Shown: positions 44,182-52,115 of the stretch, piece by piece | How the letters are laid out: each line of letters starts with the position of its first letter | Numbering within the stretch: position 1 is the first letter of the stretch | From: Bacteroidales bacterium | GTDB lineage: Bacteria; Bacteroidota; Bacteroidia; Bacteroidales; UBA932 | NCBI GenBank assembly: GCA_017544005.1 | Contig: JAFYEZ010000042.1 | Location: forward strand, 1 to 59,390 | Reading direction: 5' to 3' | DNA: 59,390 bases | Program-made: the position numbers and the translations under genes | The notes under the pieces: generated by a model | Database searches by the model: none | Told to the model about the DNA's origin: nothing | Seen by the model: only the letters and a program-made list of their open reading frames with translations

Positions 44182-44970
44182 ATGAAACAACCGTTATTGC
44201 CGCTGGCGCTCTGCCTGTTGCTGCCTGCCTGCTCCGTCAAGGAAGACCGGCGCCCGTGCCCCTGCCTGCTCAGCGTAATCACCACCGAAGCCTTTGCTCC
44301 CGGCAGCATGGATCCCGAAGCCGGATGGAGGCTGACCGTCACCGGATACACCGAAGCGGGGAAGATTGTAGAAGAAAGATTCGACGCGGAGCGTGTGCAG
44401 GATACATTGGAGTATCCGGTCCGGAAGGGAAGCGTGCTGCTCTCCGCCCACCTGGTCCGGGGCGCAACCCGGGCCGTCACCGGTGAGGAATACCGGATTC
44501 CTGTCGGTGAGCAGGCCGAACCCTTCTTCGCATCCAGCGAAACGGTGGACGCCAGCGGTGAAACGGTTCACTGCGTTTTGCATCCGCACAAACAGTTCTC
44601 CAACGTCTATCTCTATGACCGGGCAAACCGGGTAAATCCTTTCGAAGGACTGGAGATTCATCTGACGGGAACTGTCTGTGGTCTGGATTTGCGGACGCTC
44701 ACGCCGGTCAGCGGCCCCTTCCGTTGTGCGGGAACGCCCGTGGAGACGGAATACGGACGGGGCCTCTGCTTCCGGATTCCCCGCCAGCGGGAGGACGACC
44801 TGATGCTTGATTATCTGGAGATCCCGCTGGGTAAGCTGCTGTTCGAGAACGGGTATGACCCTTCCGCGGAAGAGCTTCCGGACTTTTCGGTGACGATTGA
44901 TTCTTCCCTTCTGACACCCGGATTCCAGATTGCATCCTGGGAGATCATCACGTTGGATGTCATCATTTAG
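44182..44970 (+). CDS. FimB/Mfa2-family fimbrial anchor lipoprotein
   Basis: 262 residues. Lipobox CLLLPAC followed at once by SVKEDRRPCPCLLSV, the family hallmark (acylated Cys, then EDR and CPC). The protein is beta-rich with no other domain. FimB/Mfa2 proteins anchor the fimbria and limit its length in Porphyromonas gingivalis. Last gene of the cluster, 12 bases after the fimbrillin. Confidence 0.8.
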   Translation: MKQPLLPLALCLLLPACSVKEDRRPCPCLLSVITTEAFAPGSMDPEAGWRLTVTGYTEAGKIVEERFDAERVQDTLEYPVRKGSVLLSAHLVRGATRAVTGEEYRIPVGEQAEPFFASSETVDASGETVHCVLHPHKQFSNVYLYDRANRVNPFEGLEIHLTGTVCGLDLRTLTPVSGPFRCAGTPVETEYGRGLCFRIPRQREDDLMLDYLEIPLGKLLFENGYDPSAEELPDFSVTIDSSLLTPGFQIASWEIITLDVII

Positions 44971-44978
44971 ATTTTTGC

Positions 44979-44986
44979 TACTTTTG
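44979..44986 (+). promoter_or_regulatory. putative -7 element (TACTTTTG) for the acyltransferase gene
   Basis: TACTTTTG matches TAnnTTTG and ends only four bases before the ATG at 44991. If used, transcription would begin at or next to the start codon (leaderless mRNA). The -33 region is poor (GATG at the right distance). Confidence 0.5.
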
Positions 44987-44990
44987 TAGC

Positions 44991-45809
44991 ATGAATCAGA
45001 ACGAACCCACTGTCATCAACGCCGAAGAAATTATCAACCGCGCCACGGGCGGAAAGAAGCTGCCCGAATTCGCGGTCCGGCTGGTCAAGAAACTGTTCCA
45101 TCAGGATGATTTCAACGAGTTTTTCTCCACCACCTCTTCGCTGGGGTATGAATTTGCCGAGGAGTTTCTCAAGTGGCTCCACGCGGATGTCCAGGTAATC
45201 GGGACGGAGAATATCCCGGACCGGGGGCGGTTTACCTTCGCCTTCAACCACCCGCTCGGCATGCTGGACGCCATCTCTTCGCTGGCTTTTCTGGGACGGA
45301 AATACGATGGAAACATCGCCCTTCCCGCCAATGACATGATGATGATATTCAAGCAGGAACAGGAGTATTTCGTTCCGGTCAACAAACTGGGCGGCCAGGC
45401 CCGGGAACTGGGCCGTCTGCTCGATGAGGCCTTCCAGAGCGCCCGCCAGATGATTATCTTCCCGGCCGGTGTCTGTGCCCGCAAAATCAATGGCGTCATT
45501 ACCGAGCTTCCGTGGAGAAAGACCTTCATCTCGAAGTCGCGGGCCACGCAGCGCGATATCATCCCCGTCTGGTTTTCCGGCAGGAATTCCAAGCGGTTCT
45601 ACCGGCTGCACCGCTTCTGCGATATCTTCCATATCAAGTTCAACTTTGCCATGTTCACCCTGGCAGACGAACTCTTCAAGTGCCGCGGCAAGATGTTCAA
45701 GATGGTGATCGGCAAGCCCATCCCCTGGCAAACCTTCGACGACAGCCGCAAGGATGCCGAGTGGGGCGCCTGGGTCCGCGAACAGTCCCTCGCACTCAAA
45801 CAGGAATAG
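44991..45809 (+). CDS. 1-acylglycerol-phosphate-type acyltransferase (PlsC/OlsA-like)
   Basis: 272 residues. Contains the acyltransferase box FAFNHPLGMLD (His and Asp five residues apart, as in the Bacteroidota subgroup) and FPAGVCARK in place of the usual EGTRS. No signal peptide; it probably acts on the inner face of the membrane, moving acyl chains to lysophospholipid or to an aminolipid such as the glycine/serine lipids of Bacteroidetes, which use a related enzyme. The exact substrate is open. Two bases separate it from the next gene. Confidence 0.8.
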   Translation: MNQNEPTVINAEEIINRATGGKKLPEFAVRLVKKLFHQDDFNEFFSTTSSLGYEFAEEFLKWLHADVQVIGTENIPDRGRFTFAFNHPLGMLDAISSLAFLGRKYDGNIALPANDMMMIFKQEQEYFVPVNKLGGQARELGRLLDEAFQSARQMIIFPAGVCARKINGVITELPWRKTFISKSRATQRDIIPVWFSGRNSKRFYRLHRFCDIFHIKFNFAMFTLADELFKCRGKMFKMVIGKPIPWQTFDDSRKDAEWGAWVREQSLALKQE

Positions 45810-45811
45810 TG

Positions 45812-46831
45812 ATGCTCCGCCGCCTCTCTTTGCCCTTGGTGCTGATGGTACTGCTGACGCTTCTGCCGGAGCGGCTGCAGGCCGCCGCGGATGGCGACAG
45901 CGCCACCGTGCGCCTCTACCGAATCACCACCTACTTCGCCGACAAGATGGAATTCGACGTCTATCTCGGCGAGCAGGCGGTTTATCGGGCCGTCGTGGGC
46001 ACGCGGAGGGAAGTACAGGTTCCCGCAGGGGCAAAGGTCAAACTGGTTGCGAAAAAAGGCAAAGCCTATCCGCTGACGCTTTCGCCGGAGGCGGGCGGAA
46101 TTTATTATATCCGCTGCGCGGCGGAAGTTTCCGGCTCCTCCAGCCTCCCCGCGATGACGCTGGTGGATGCCGAAACCGGCCTTCGCGAGTATGAAACGAC
46201 GGAGACGGTCGGGCCGCCCGTCATCGAGATCGTAAAGATCTCCCCAAGCCGACTGATTACCAGCACGGTGCGGACGGATCCCCGTTTCCAGGCAACGCTC
46301 GCCGGCGGAGTTTCCTTCCGGAAGAGTGCCTTTTTGTATTATTCCCACGATGCCTATACGCCCCATTTCGGGCCCCAGACTTCGCTCTCGGCCGCCTGGT
46401 ATTTCACGGAGTCGATGGGAGTCGGGCTCCTGGGAGATTTCCAGTATCTGAAGACGAAGCAGGCCGCCGTCCGGATTTACTACTGCGGCGCCTCTTTCGC
46501 TACCCGGCGCATTTTCGAGCAGCATCCCAAAGAGACGCTGGAAGGTGGATTCGCATTGGGCTATTTCCATCTGTACGAGCGCTTTAAGGACATTTCCGCC
46601 ATCCGCGGAAACGGCAGCATCCCCGCGATGCAGTTCTTCGTCAATTATTACCACCAGCTGAACAGCCATCTCTACTTCAATGCCGGCAGCAACTTCCTGC
46701 TCGGCGGACTTCACCGTTTCAAACGGACTTATATGAACGGGAGTTCGGAAGACATCGATGACGGAGGTTCAGGAATGAGCACCAATTTAGGCCGCTTCGA
46801 CCTCCACGTCGGCCTCACCTTCAAGTGGTAG
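45812..46831 (+). CDS. secreted protein: DUF2846-like domain plus beta-barrel-like end
   Basis: 339 residues from the ATG at 45812. Signal peptide ending near RLQAAADG. Residues about 30-110 (LYRITTYFADKMEFDVYLGEQAVYRAV, VPAGAKVKLVAKKG, EAGGIYYIRCAAEV) resemble the DUF2846 fold. From about 160 the protein has alternating strands and many aromatics (LYYSHDAYTPHFGPQTSLSAAWYF, GVGLLGDFQYL) and ends FDLHVGLTFKW, as outer-membrane barrels do. Function unknown. Confidence 0.6.
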   Translation: MLRRLSLPLVLMVLLTLLPERLQAAADGDSATVRLYRITTYFADKMEFDVYLGEQAVYRAVVGTRREVQVPAGAKVKLVAKKGKAYPLTLSPEAGGIYYIRCAAEVSGSSSLPAMTLVDAETGLREYETTETVGPPVIEIVKISPSRLITSTVRTDPRFQATLAGGVSFRKSAFLYYSHDAYTPHFGPQTSLSAAWYFTESMGVGLLGDFQYLKTKQAAVRIYYCGASFATRRIFEQHPKETLEGGFALGYFHLYERFKDISAIRGNGSIPAMQFFVNYYHQLNSHLYFNAGSNFLLGGLHRFKRTYMNGSSEDIDDGGSGMSTNLGRFDLHVGLTFKW

Positions 46832-46871
46832 CGGATCTCTGGCCTTGAAACAAAAATAATCCTACCCTGTT

Positions 46872-48008
46872 ATGAAACGTCTTTATTCCGTGCTTCTTCT
46901 GATGCTGGCAGCCGGAACGCTTTCCGTCTCCGCCCAGACTTTTCAAGAGAGTATGCGCAACTGGAACGACGGCCCGCTTACCTGGGACGAACTCAATCTC
47001 AAGCCTTCGCGAGAATACCGGACCAACAACCTCTCTTTCCGTTGGCTGGAAACCCAGGAAAAGACACGGATCAGCTGGAATACCCTGATTCGCAGGCCCA
47101 TCCCCTATACGGCCCTCGACCGCTCCATCTCCTGGCACAATGTCGACCGGACCCAAGATATGATGCTCCGCTACGACCAGTTGATTTTTGACCTGAACGA
47201 GCTCTACCACAGAAAGTTCCTTATGGAAAGGTATTCTCCCGACAATACCCGTTCGGACAATGATCTCTTCTCCTTCTACAGCGGTCAGAATCAGGAGCGC
47301 TGGTCTGAGATTATCCTGGAAACGCAGGACGGACTCGACTCCGCCATGGTGGTCTATTACGAAACCGCCGTCGCCAAGGAGCTGGCCGAGACGCCCGTAA
47401 CGATTCCTAACCCAAGCCGGAACAGTAGTTTTTCCGCAGCGGTATATTTCGGCTTTACCCATCGCATCCTGACGGGAAGCCCCGCCCAGGTGCTCCATAT
47501 GAACGCGCCGGGCGCACTGCTTGGAGTATATTGGGGGTTGGGAAACTGGAAGATAAACGGTTTTCTGGATTTCCAGAACGGAAGGCTTCTCCAGGACTAC
47601 AAGAACGGCCTCCTTACATGGAAAGCGGGGGATCCGGTTTCTACGGGGAGCATCGCCCTCAGTGTCGATTATTCCGTATTTCAGAACAACACCTTCAGAA
47701 TCACGCCTTTCGCCGGACTTGGTGTGAATTATATTGACTGGAAATACACGGATACCGACGGAAAGAACAAAGACGACGAGTATGCACAGTTCATCTTGCT
47801 GGGAGGCGTTACCGTCGATTTCGTTTTCCTCCGTAAGCTATGGTTTGAGCACTATTACGATATCTCGATTTACGACTGCTCGGAACACAGTCTTGCCCTG
47901 AAAGCTTATGTCTCCCGCAGCCTGAAGAACGATCCGCTCTCCGGCTGGATGATCAACATCGGCCTCTGTTACAACTGGGGTGGAATCAACGTCAACGTCA
48001 GACGATAA
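46872..48008 (+). CDS. hypothetical secreted, beta-rich protein
   Basis: 378 residues with a signal peptide (MKRLYSVLLLMLAAGTLSVSAQ). The N-terminal half is helical and polar (TFQESMRNWNDGPLTWDELNLK, RWLETQEKTRISW, QDMMLRYDQLIFDLNELYH). The C-terminal half has strands typical of a membrane barrel, ending MINIGLCYNWGGINVNVRR. Its codon use looks less GC-rich than its neighbours. I do not recognise the family. A 40-base gap separates it from the preceding gene. Confidence 0.7.
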   Translation: MKRLYSVLLLMLAAGTLSVSAQTFQESMRNWNDGPLTWDELNLKPSREYRTNNLSFRWLETQEKTRISWNTLIRRPIPYTALDRSISWHNVDRTQDMMLRYDQLIFDLNELYHRKFLMERYSPDNTRSDNDLFSFYSGQNQERWSEIILETQDGLDSAMVVYYETAVAKELAETPVTIPNPSRNSSFSAAVYFGFTHRILTGSPAQVLHMNAPGALLGVYWGLGNWKINGFLDFQNGRLLQDYKNGLLTWKAGDPVSTGSIALSVDYSVFQNNTFRITPFAGLGVNYIDWKYTDTDGKNKDDEYAQFILLGGVTVDFVFLRKLWFEHYYDISIYDCSEHSLALKAYVSRSLKNDPLSGWMINIGLCYNWGGINVNVRR

Positions 48009-48031
48009 CTCGTATTATTCGTTAAAAAAAT

Positions 48032-48062
48032 TTGGAGATTCCATTTTTCGCCGTATCTTTGC
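48032..48062 (+). promoter_or_regulatory. consensus Bacteroides promoter for tRNA-Gly
   Basis: TTTG at 48032-48035, 19 bases, TATCTTTG at 48055-48062: exact fit to TTTG-N19-TAnnTTTG. Transcription should start near 48066, about 100 bases before the tRNA. Confidence 0.88.
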
Positions 48063-48076
48063 AGTCCCAATCGCGG

Positions 48077-48138
48077 AGTTGTCGTGCAAGGCGAGCGAAG
48101 AAGAAGCTCGCTTATTCTTCCGAGCCGCAGCCGACAAC
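48077..48138 (+). ncRNA. structured leader of the tRNA-Gly transcript
   Basis: GTTGTCG (48077-48083) pairs with CGACAAC (48132-48138), enclosing an inner GAGC/GCTC hairpin. It is a multi-stem leader of about 60 bases; no ORF. It could be a processing signal for RNase P or a small RNA released from the precursor. Confidence 0.45.
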
Positions 48139-48141
48139 CTC

Positions 48142-48165
48142 GCAAAAAAAATTGGAATTTTTTTT

Positions 48166-48167
<2 letters not shown>
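48142..48167 (+). repeat. perfect inverted repeat touching the tRNA 5' end
   Basis: GCAAAAAAAATT and AATTTTTTTTGC arms around GG, 12 base pairs, ending on the second base of the tRNA gene. The same strand shows a T8 run before the tRNA, so it looks like a terminator or attenuator just ahead of the gene. Confidence 0.7.
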
Positions 48168-48241
<74 letters not shown>

Positions 48242-48246
48242 AACAA

Positions 48247-48280
48247 AACGCCAGCCTTTACGGTTGGCGTTCTTGTTTTG
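48247..48280 (+). terminator. terminator after tRNA-Gly
   Basis: AACGCCAGCC and GGTTGGCGTT (ten pairs, one G-U) around a five-base loop, followed by CTTGTTTT. Close behind the tRNA CCA end. Confidence 0.75.
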
Positions 48281-48292
48281 AATAGATGCAGT

Positions 48293-48325
48293 TCGAACGA
48301 GCGACCCCAGCCCCTACGGGGCAGC
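48293..48325 (+). repeat. 33-base repeat, copy 1
   Basis: Identical over 33 bases to 48449-48481. It contains a GCCCC/GGGGC hairpin. Its first 16 bases, read on the other strand, resemble the T-arm of the adjacent tRNA-Gly (GGGGTCGCnnGTTCGA). Confidence 0.85.
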
Positions 48326-48388
48326 CGACCGGAGGGAGGCGGGGGTTGATATGGCCCGCGGTTGCCCGTGAGGCGGAGCCTCGCGGGC

Positions 48389-48410
48389 TCGAGTCTCGTT
48401 TTCCGCTCCA
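48389..48410 (+). repeat. 22-base copy of the tRNA-Gly 3' end
   Basis: Identical to tRNA positions 48220-48241, from the T-loop through the CCA. The sequence before it does not fold as a tRNA, so it is a fragment, not a gene. It is followed at once by its own terminator. Duplicated tRNA 3' ends are typical of integrase att sites, but no integrase is present. Confidence 0.85.
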
Positions 48411-48440
48411 AGCAGCAGCCGTCAGGTTGCTGCTTTTTTT
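48410..48440 (+). terminator. terminator after the tRNA 3' fragment
   Basis: AAGCAGCAGCC and GGTTGCTGCTT (11 pairs, one G-U) around GTCA, followed by a T-run. It differs in sequence from the terminator after the real tRNA. Confidence 0.88.
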
Positions 48441-48443
48441 GTA

Positions 48444-48481
48444 GAGACTCGAACGAGCGACCCCAGCCCCTACGGGGCAGC
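48444..48481 (+). repeat. 33-base repeat copy 2 with inverted tRNA T-arm match
   Basis: Positions 48449-48481 equal 48293-48325. In addition 48444-48464 on the minus strand matches tRNA-Gly 48208-48228 at 19 of 21 bases. So the segment downstream of this tRNA contains both direct and inverted pieces of it. Confidence 0.8.
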
Positions 48482-48488
48482 TGTTCCG

Positions 48489-49631
48489 CTAGCGGCGGGA
48501 GAGCCAGCGTTCCAGGAATTTGTCGTCGAGATAGTATTCTTTGCGGGGAGATCGGGTGAGCAGCTGCCGCTTCAAGAGAGAGCGCGCAGCGGACTGAACG
48601 GAACTGGCGGAGACCAGTCCATGCTTCCTGACGAATTCTGCCGACGTGATGTTGGCCGCCGTCCCGTCTAAGGCAACGGCCTCTAGGAGTGCCCGCTGGC
48701 TCACCGTCAGGCTGGAGAGAATCTCCTGATAGTTGGCCGAGTTGTCCGTCAGAATATCATCCAGGCAGGCAAGGAGGAACTCCTGGTCGCAGACAAGATC
48801 GTCCGGAAGCAGCGAAAAAGCGTGGTTCAGCACCCGCTGGAGGAAATAGGTGTAGCCCTGAAGGGCATCATAGAGAATCTCGACGGAAGTCCGCGTAATC
48901 ATCTTGCCATAGTCGTTGAACAGGCGGGTGGCAAAGTCCGCATACTTTTCAGGATCAATGGCTTCCAGAATCATCGTGGCGGAACTCTGGTAAAAGGGCC
49001 GCGCGGCCGAACCGAACATCTGGGCCAGAATGGTACGTTCGCTCCCCGCAAAAATGAAAGTGGTATTCCGCAGGCGCTGAATTCTGCTGCGCAGGATGGC
49101 CTCCACATTTTTCTGCTCGTAATCGGCGATCCGCTGGAATTCATCGATGGCCACGATGCAGGGCTTGTCAGCCTTCTCCAAAAAGGCAAAGATTTCTTCC
49201 AGGGTTGTCTCCGGGGCGGAAATCTCGCCGATGCCCACGGAAAAGACCGGCATACCGGAAGCCGGATCCATCGAGAATACCCCGCGAAGCGAGGAGAGCG
49301 ACATCAGGAACTTCCGGACGGGATCGAAACCGCGATGCGAGAGCTTTCCTACGATCTCCCGCCCCATTTTTTGGATAAACTCCTCCAACGAAGCCGTTTC
49401 GTAAATATCCACAAAGAAAGTGTAGTAGTTCTTCCGGATATCCGGACGCTGGAAAAGATGGTGGATCAGGCCGGATTTCCCCATGCGCCGGGGGGATATC
49501 ATCAGGACGTTGCTCCGGCTTTCAACGTACCTGCGCAGCGACTGCGTCTCTTTCTCCCGGTCGCAGAAATAAGCATCCGGGATATCAGACGACAGGAAAA
49601 AGGGGTTCAAAGGTTTGCCGTTGTGTACCAT
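48489..49631 (-). CDS. AAA family ATP-binding protein
   Basis: 380 residues from the ATG at 49631 (a TTG eight codons upstream is less likely). Walker A SPRRMGKSG (residues 46-54), Walker B CIVAIDEFQ, a sensor-like FIFAGSER and a C-terminal winged-helix-like segment (VSQRALLEAVALDG, SAEFVRKHGLVSASSVQSAARSL). This architecture is that of the archaeal-type/ATPase_2 family that is often strain-variable in Bacteroidota; the role is unknown, with possible NTPase-driven DNA or defence functions. It lies between the tRNA-Gly fragment repeats and murB. Confidence 0.75.
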   Translation of the reverse strand: MVHNGKPLNPFFLSSDIPDAYFCDREKETQSLRRYVESRSNVLMISPRRMGKSGLIHHLFQRPDIRKNYYTFFVDIYETASLEEFIQKMGREIVGKLSHRGFDPVRKFLMSLSSLRGVFSMDPASGMPVFSVGIGEISAPETTLEEIFAFLEKADKPCIVAIDEFQRIADYEQKNVEAILRSRIQRLRNTTFIFAGSERTILAQMFGSAARPFYQSSATMILEAIDPEKYADFATRLFNDYGKMITRTSVEILYDALQGYTYFLQRVLNHAFSLLPDDLVCDQEFLLACLDDILTDNSANYQEILSSLTVSQRALLEAVALDGTAANITSAEFVRKHGLVSASSVQSAARSLLKRQLLTRSPRKEYYLDDKFLERWLSRR

Positions 49632-49652
49632 CTTGCCAATGTTTGGTCTTGG

Positions 49653-49660
49653 CAAAGATA
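49653..49660 (-). promoter_or_regulatory. putative -7 element (TATCTTTG) for the ATPase gene
   Basis: TATCTTTG on the minus strand, 21 bases before the ATG at 49631. It lies in a short AT-rich spacer after murB, suggesting the ATPase gene has its own start of transcription. Confidence 0.5.
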
Positions 49661-49698
49661 TTTATTTACCTCAAATTATGCAAGTCAAATAATTTATC

Positions 49699-50766
49699 TC
49701 ACATAATCTGGTTCACCTCCATCGAGAGGGTGACGCCAAAGCGGGCGGAGACATCGGCGATGATGGCGGAAGCCAGGGCGAGAATATCGCCTCCGGTGGC
49801 GCCGCCGCGGTTGACCAGCACCAGGGGCTGCTTTTCATAGACGCCCGCCGGGCCCATAGAACGGCCCTTCCAGCCCGCCTGGTCGATCAGCCAGGCTGCG
49901 GAGAGTTTCACCCGGCCGGGACCGGCCTCGTAGTGCGGCATGCCCGGATAACGGGCGGCGAGCGCAGCATACACCGATTCCGGCACCACAGGGTTCATAA
50001 AGAAGCTGCCTGCGTTGCCCAGCACCGCCGGATTCGGGAGCTTTTCTCCCCGCATGGCCACCACCTCGCGGCGGATGTCAGAGGCCGTGAAAGCCGGGCG
50101 CAAACCGCTGCCCGGACGGTCAGCAAACCGGTCCGCCAGGGCCTTGTAGGAGAGATTCGGCACAAAAGCGGTCCGCAGCCGGTAGGTCACGTAGGTGATG
50201 ATGTATTTCTTGTTTTCCGGACGCTTGAAGATACTGTCGCGGTAGGCATAGCCACATTCGTCCGCCGTGAAAATGCGCTTCTCGCAGGTCTCGGCATTGA
50301 TGGCTTCCACCTTGACCACCAGGTCCTTGATTTCCGCACCATAGGCGCCGATATTCTGCACGGCGGAGGCGCCGACATCGCCGGGAATGCCCGAAAGGTT
50401 CTCCGCCCCATACCAGCCGGCCTCCAGCGCGCGCGCCACGAAGGCATCCCAGTTGTGGCCGGAACCCACGCGGACGCAGACCGTTTCCTCTTCCGGAACG
50501 GTGCGGGAGTGAACGGCGGGACGCGGCTGAATCTCCACCGAATCGATGGCGCTGCGCAGCACCGCGCCGGGAAAATCTCCGCAGAAGAGCAGGTTGGACC
50601 CACCGCCGATATTCAGCAGCCGCGGGCTTCCTTCTGCGCGCAGCAGGCGCAGCGCCGCCACCAGCTCCGATTCGGAATGGTAGGCCACAAAACAGGCGGC
50701 CCGCACATCCATCCCAAAGGTGTTGTGCGCCAGCAGCGGATAGTCGTGTTCGATTTGCAGGGCCAT
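49699..50766 (-). CDS. murB: UDP-N-acetylenolpyruvoylglucosamine reductase MurB
   Basis: 355 residues. FAD enzyme that reduces UDP-GlcNAc-enolpyruvate to UDP-MurNAc. Seen: the FAD-binding NIGGGSNLLF and GIPGDVGASAVQNIGAYG, and the catalytic NAGSFFMNP serine. The PYRDSIFK-like segment (YAYRDSIFKRPENKKY) marks the longer E. coli-type MurB. It starts 13 bases after murA ends, so the first two committed steps of peptidoglycan synthesis are coexpressed. Confidence 0.96.
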   Translation of the reverse strand: MALQIEHDYPLLAHNTFGMDVRAACFVAYHSESELVAALRLLRAEGSPRLLNIGGGSNLLFCGDFPGAVLRSAIDSVEIQPRPAVHSRTVPEEETVCVRVGSGHNWDAFVARALEAGWYGAENLSGIPGDVGASAVQNIGAYGAEIKDLVVKVEAINAETCEKRIFTADECGYAYRDSIFKRPENKKYIITYVTYRLRTAFVPNLSYKALADRFADRPGSGLRPAFTASDIRREVVAMRGEKLPNPAVLGNAGSFFMNPVVPESVYAALAARYPGMPHYEAGPGRVKLSAAWLIDQAGWKGRSMGPAGVYEKQPLVLVNRGGATGGDILALASAIIADVSARFGVTLSMEVNQIM

Positions 50767-50779
50767 CTTCGGGGGGGGC

Positions 50780-52087
50780 TTAATCTACGCGGGTAATGTG
50801 CGCACCCAGGGCCCGGAGGCGGTTTTCGATATCCTCATAGCCCCGGTCGATCTGCTGGATGTTGTTGATGCGGCTGGTGCCGACGGCGCCCAGTGCGGCA
50901 ATCAGCAGGGCGATACCGGCACGGATATCGGGCGAGGTCATGGTGCGGCCCCGCAGATCGCGGGCATGGTTGTGTCCCACCACCACGGCGCGGTGCGGGT
51001 CGCAGAGAATAATCTGCGCCCCCATATCAATCAGGTTATCCACGAAGAAGAGACGGCTCTCGAACATCTTCTGGTGGATCAGCACGGTACCCTTGGACTG
51101 CGTGGCCACCACCAGCATTACGCTGATCAAATCCGGCGTCAGGCCCGGCCAGGGCGCATCCGCCACGGTCATGATGGAGCCGTCCAGGTAGGTATCCACC
51201 CGGTATTCGTCCTGGGCCGGAACGAAGATATCCTCGCCCCGCTGCTCCAGGTTGATGCCCAGGCGGCGGAAGCTCTCCGGAATGATGCCCAGGTTCTCCC
51301 AGGAGACATCTTTGATGGTGATGGAACTGCGCGTCATGGCGGCCATGCCGATAAAGGAGCCCACCTCGATCATGTCCGGCAGGATGGTGTGTTCGGTGCC
51401 GTGGAGTTCATCCACGCCCTCGATCGTAAGCAGGTTGGAGGCGATGCCGCTGATGCGGGCGCCCATGGCGTTGAGCATCTTGCAGAGCTGCTGCAGATAG
51501 GGTTCACAGGCCGCGTTGTAGATCACGGTGGTGCCTTTGGCCAGCACGGCGGCCATCACAATATTGGCCGTACCGGTGACCGAAGCCTCGTCGAGCAGCA
51601 TCCGGCAACCCTGCAGCCGCTCGGCATGCAGCTCATAGGTGGCGCTCTCCTTGCGATAGACAAACTCGGCGCCCAGCTGCTTCATCCCTTCAAAGTGCGT
51701 ATCGAGGCGCCTCCGGCCGATCTTGTCGCCGCCCGGCTTGGAGGTCTGCGCCCACCCAAACCGGGTGAGGATCGGACCCACCAGCATGATGGAGCCGCGC
51801 AGAGCTTCGTTGCGGCGGAGATAGTCGGCGCTGTGGAGATAATCCAGATTGACCTCATCGGCCTGGAAGGAGTAGGCCCCTTTGCCCAGGCGGGTGACCT
51901 TGACGCCCATCTCGCTGAGCATCGCAATCAGGTTGTTGACATCCACGATATCCGGAATGTTGCGGACCGTGACCTTTTCGCGCGTGAGCAGGGTGGCGCA
52001 GAGAATCTGGAGCGCCTCGTTCTTGGCGCCCTGCGGACGGATTTCACCCGAGAGCGTGTAACCGCCTTCTATGATAAATGATGCCAT
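50780..52087 (-). CDS. murA: UDP-N-acetylglucosamine 1-carboxyvinyltransferase MurA
   Basis: 435 residues. Transfers enolpyruvate to UDP-GlcNAc, the first step of peptidoglycan synthesis. GGYTLSGEIRPQGAKNEALQI, LLDEASVTGTANIVMAAVLA and MIEVGSFIGMAAMTRS are typical. The usual catalytic cysteine loop is SKPGGDKIGRRRLD, with Asp121 where E. coli has Cys115. Asp at this position keeps activity but prevents covalent attack by fosfomycin in other bacteria, so intrinsic resistance is expected. Follows the MG2-domain gene by 28 bases. Confidence 0.95.
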   Translation of the reverse strand: MASFIIEGGYTLSGEIRPQGAKNEALQILCATLLTREKVTVRNIPDIVDVNNLIAMLSEMGVKVTRLGKGAYSFQADEVNLDYLHSADYLRRNEALRGSIMLVGPILTRFGWAQTSKPGGDKIGRRRLDTHFEGMKQLGAEFVYRKESATYELHAERLQGCRMLLDEASVTGTANIVMAAVLAKGTTVIYNAACEPYLQQLCKMLNAMGARISGIASNLLTIEGVDELHGTEHTILPDMIEVGSFIGMAAMTRSSITIKDVSWENLGIIPESFRRLGINLEQRGEDIFVPAQDEYRVDTYLDGSIMTVADAPWPGLTPDLISVMLVVATQSKGTVLIHQKMFESRLFFVDNLIDMGAQIILCDPHRAVVVGHNHARDLRGRTMTSPDIRAGIALLIAALGAVGTSRINNIQQIDRGYEDIENRLRALGAHITRVD

Positions 52088-52115
52088 GAATATGTATGCT
52101 GTATAAGATTGTAAA

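Noticed and set aside
48326-48410. A second full tRNA-Gly gene
   Set aside because: Only the last 22 bases match; the acceptor 5' half, D-arm and anticodon arm are missing.
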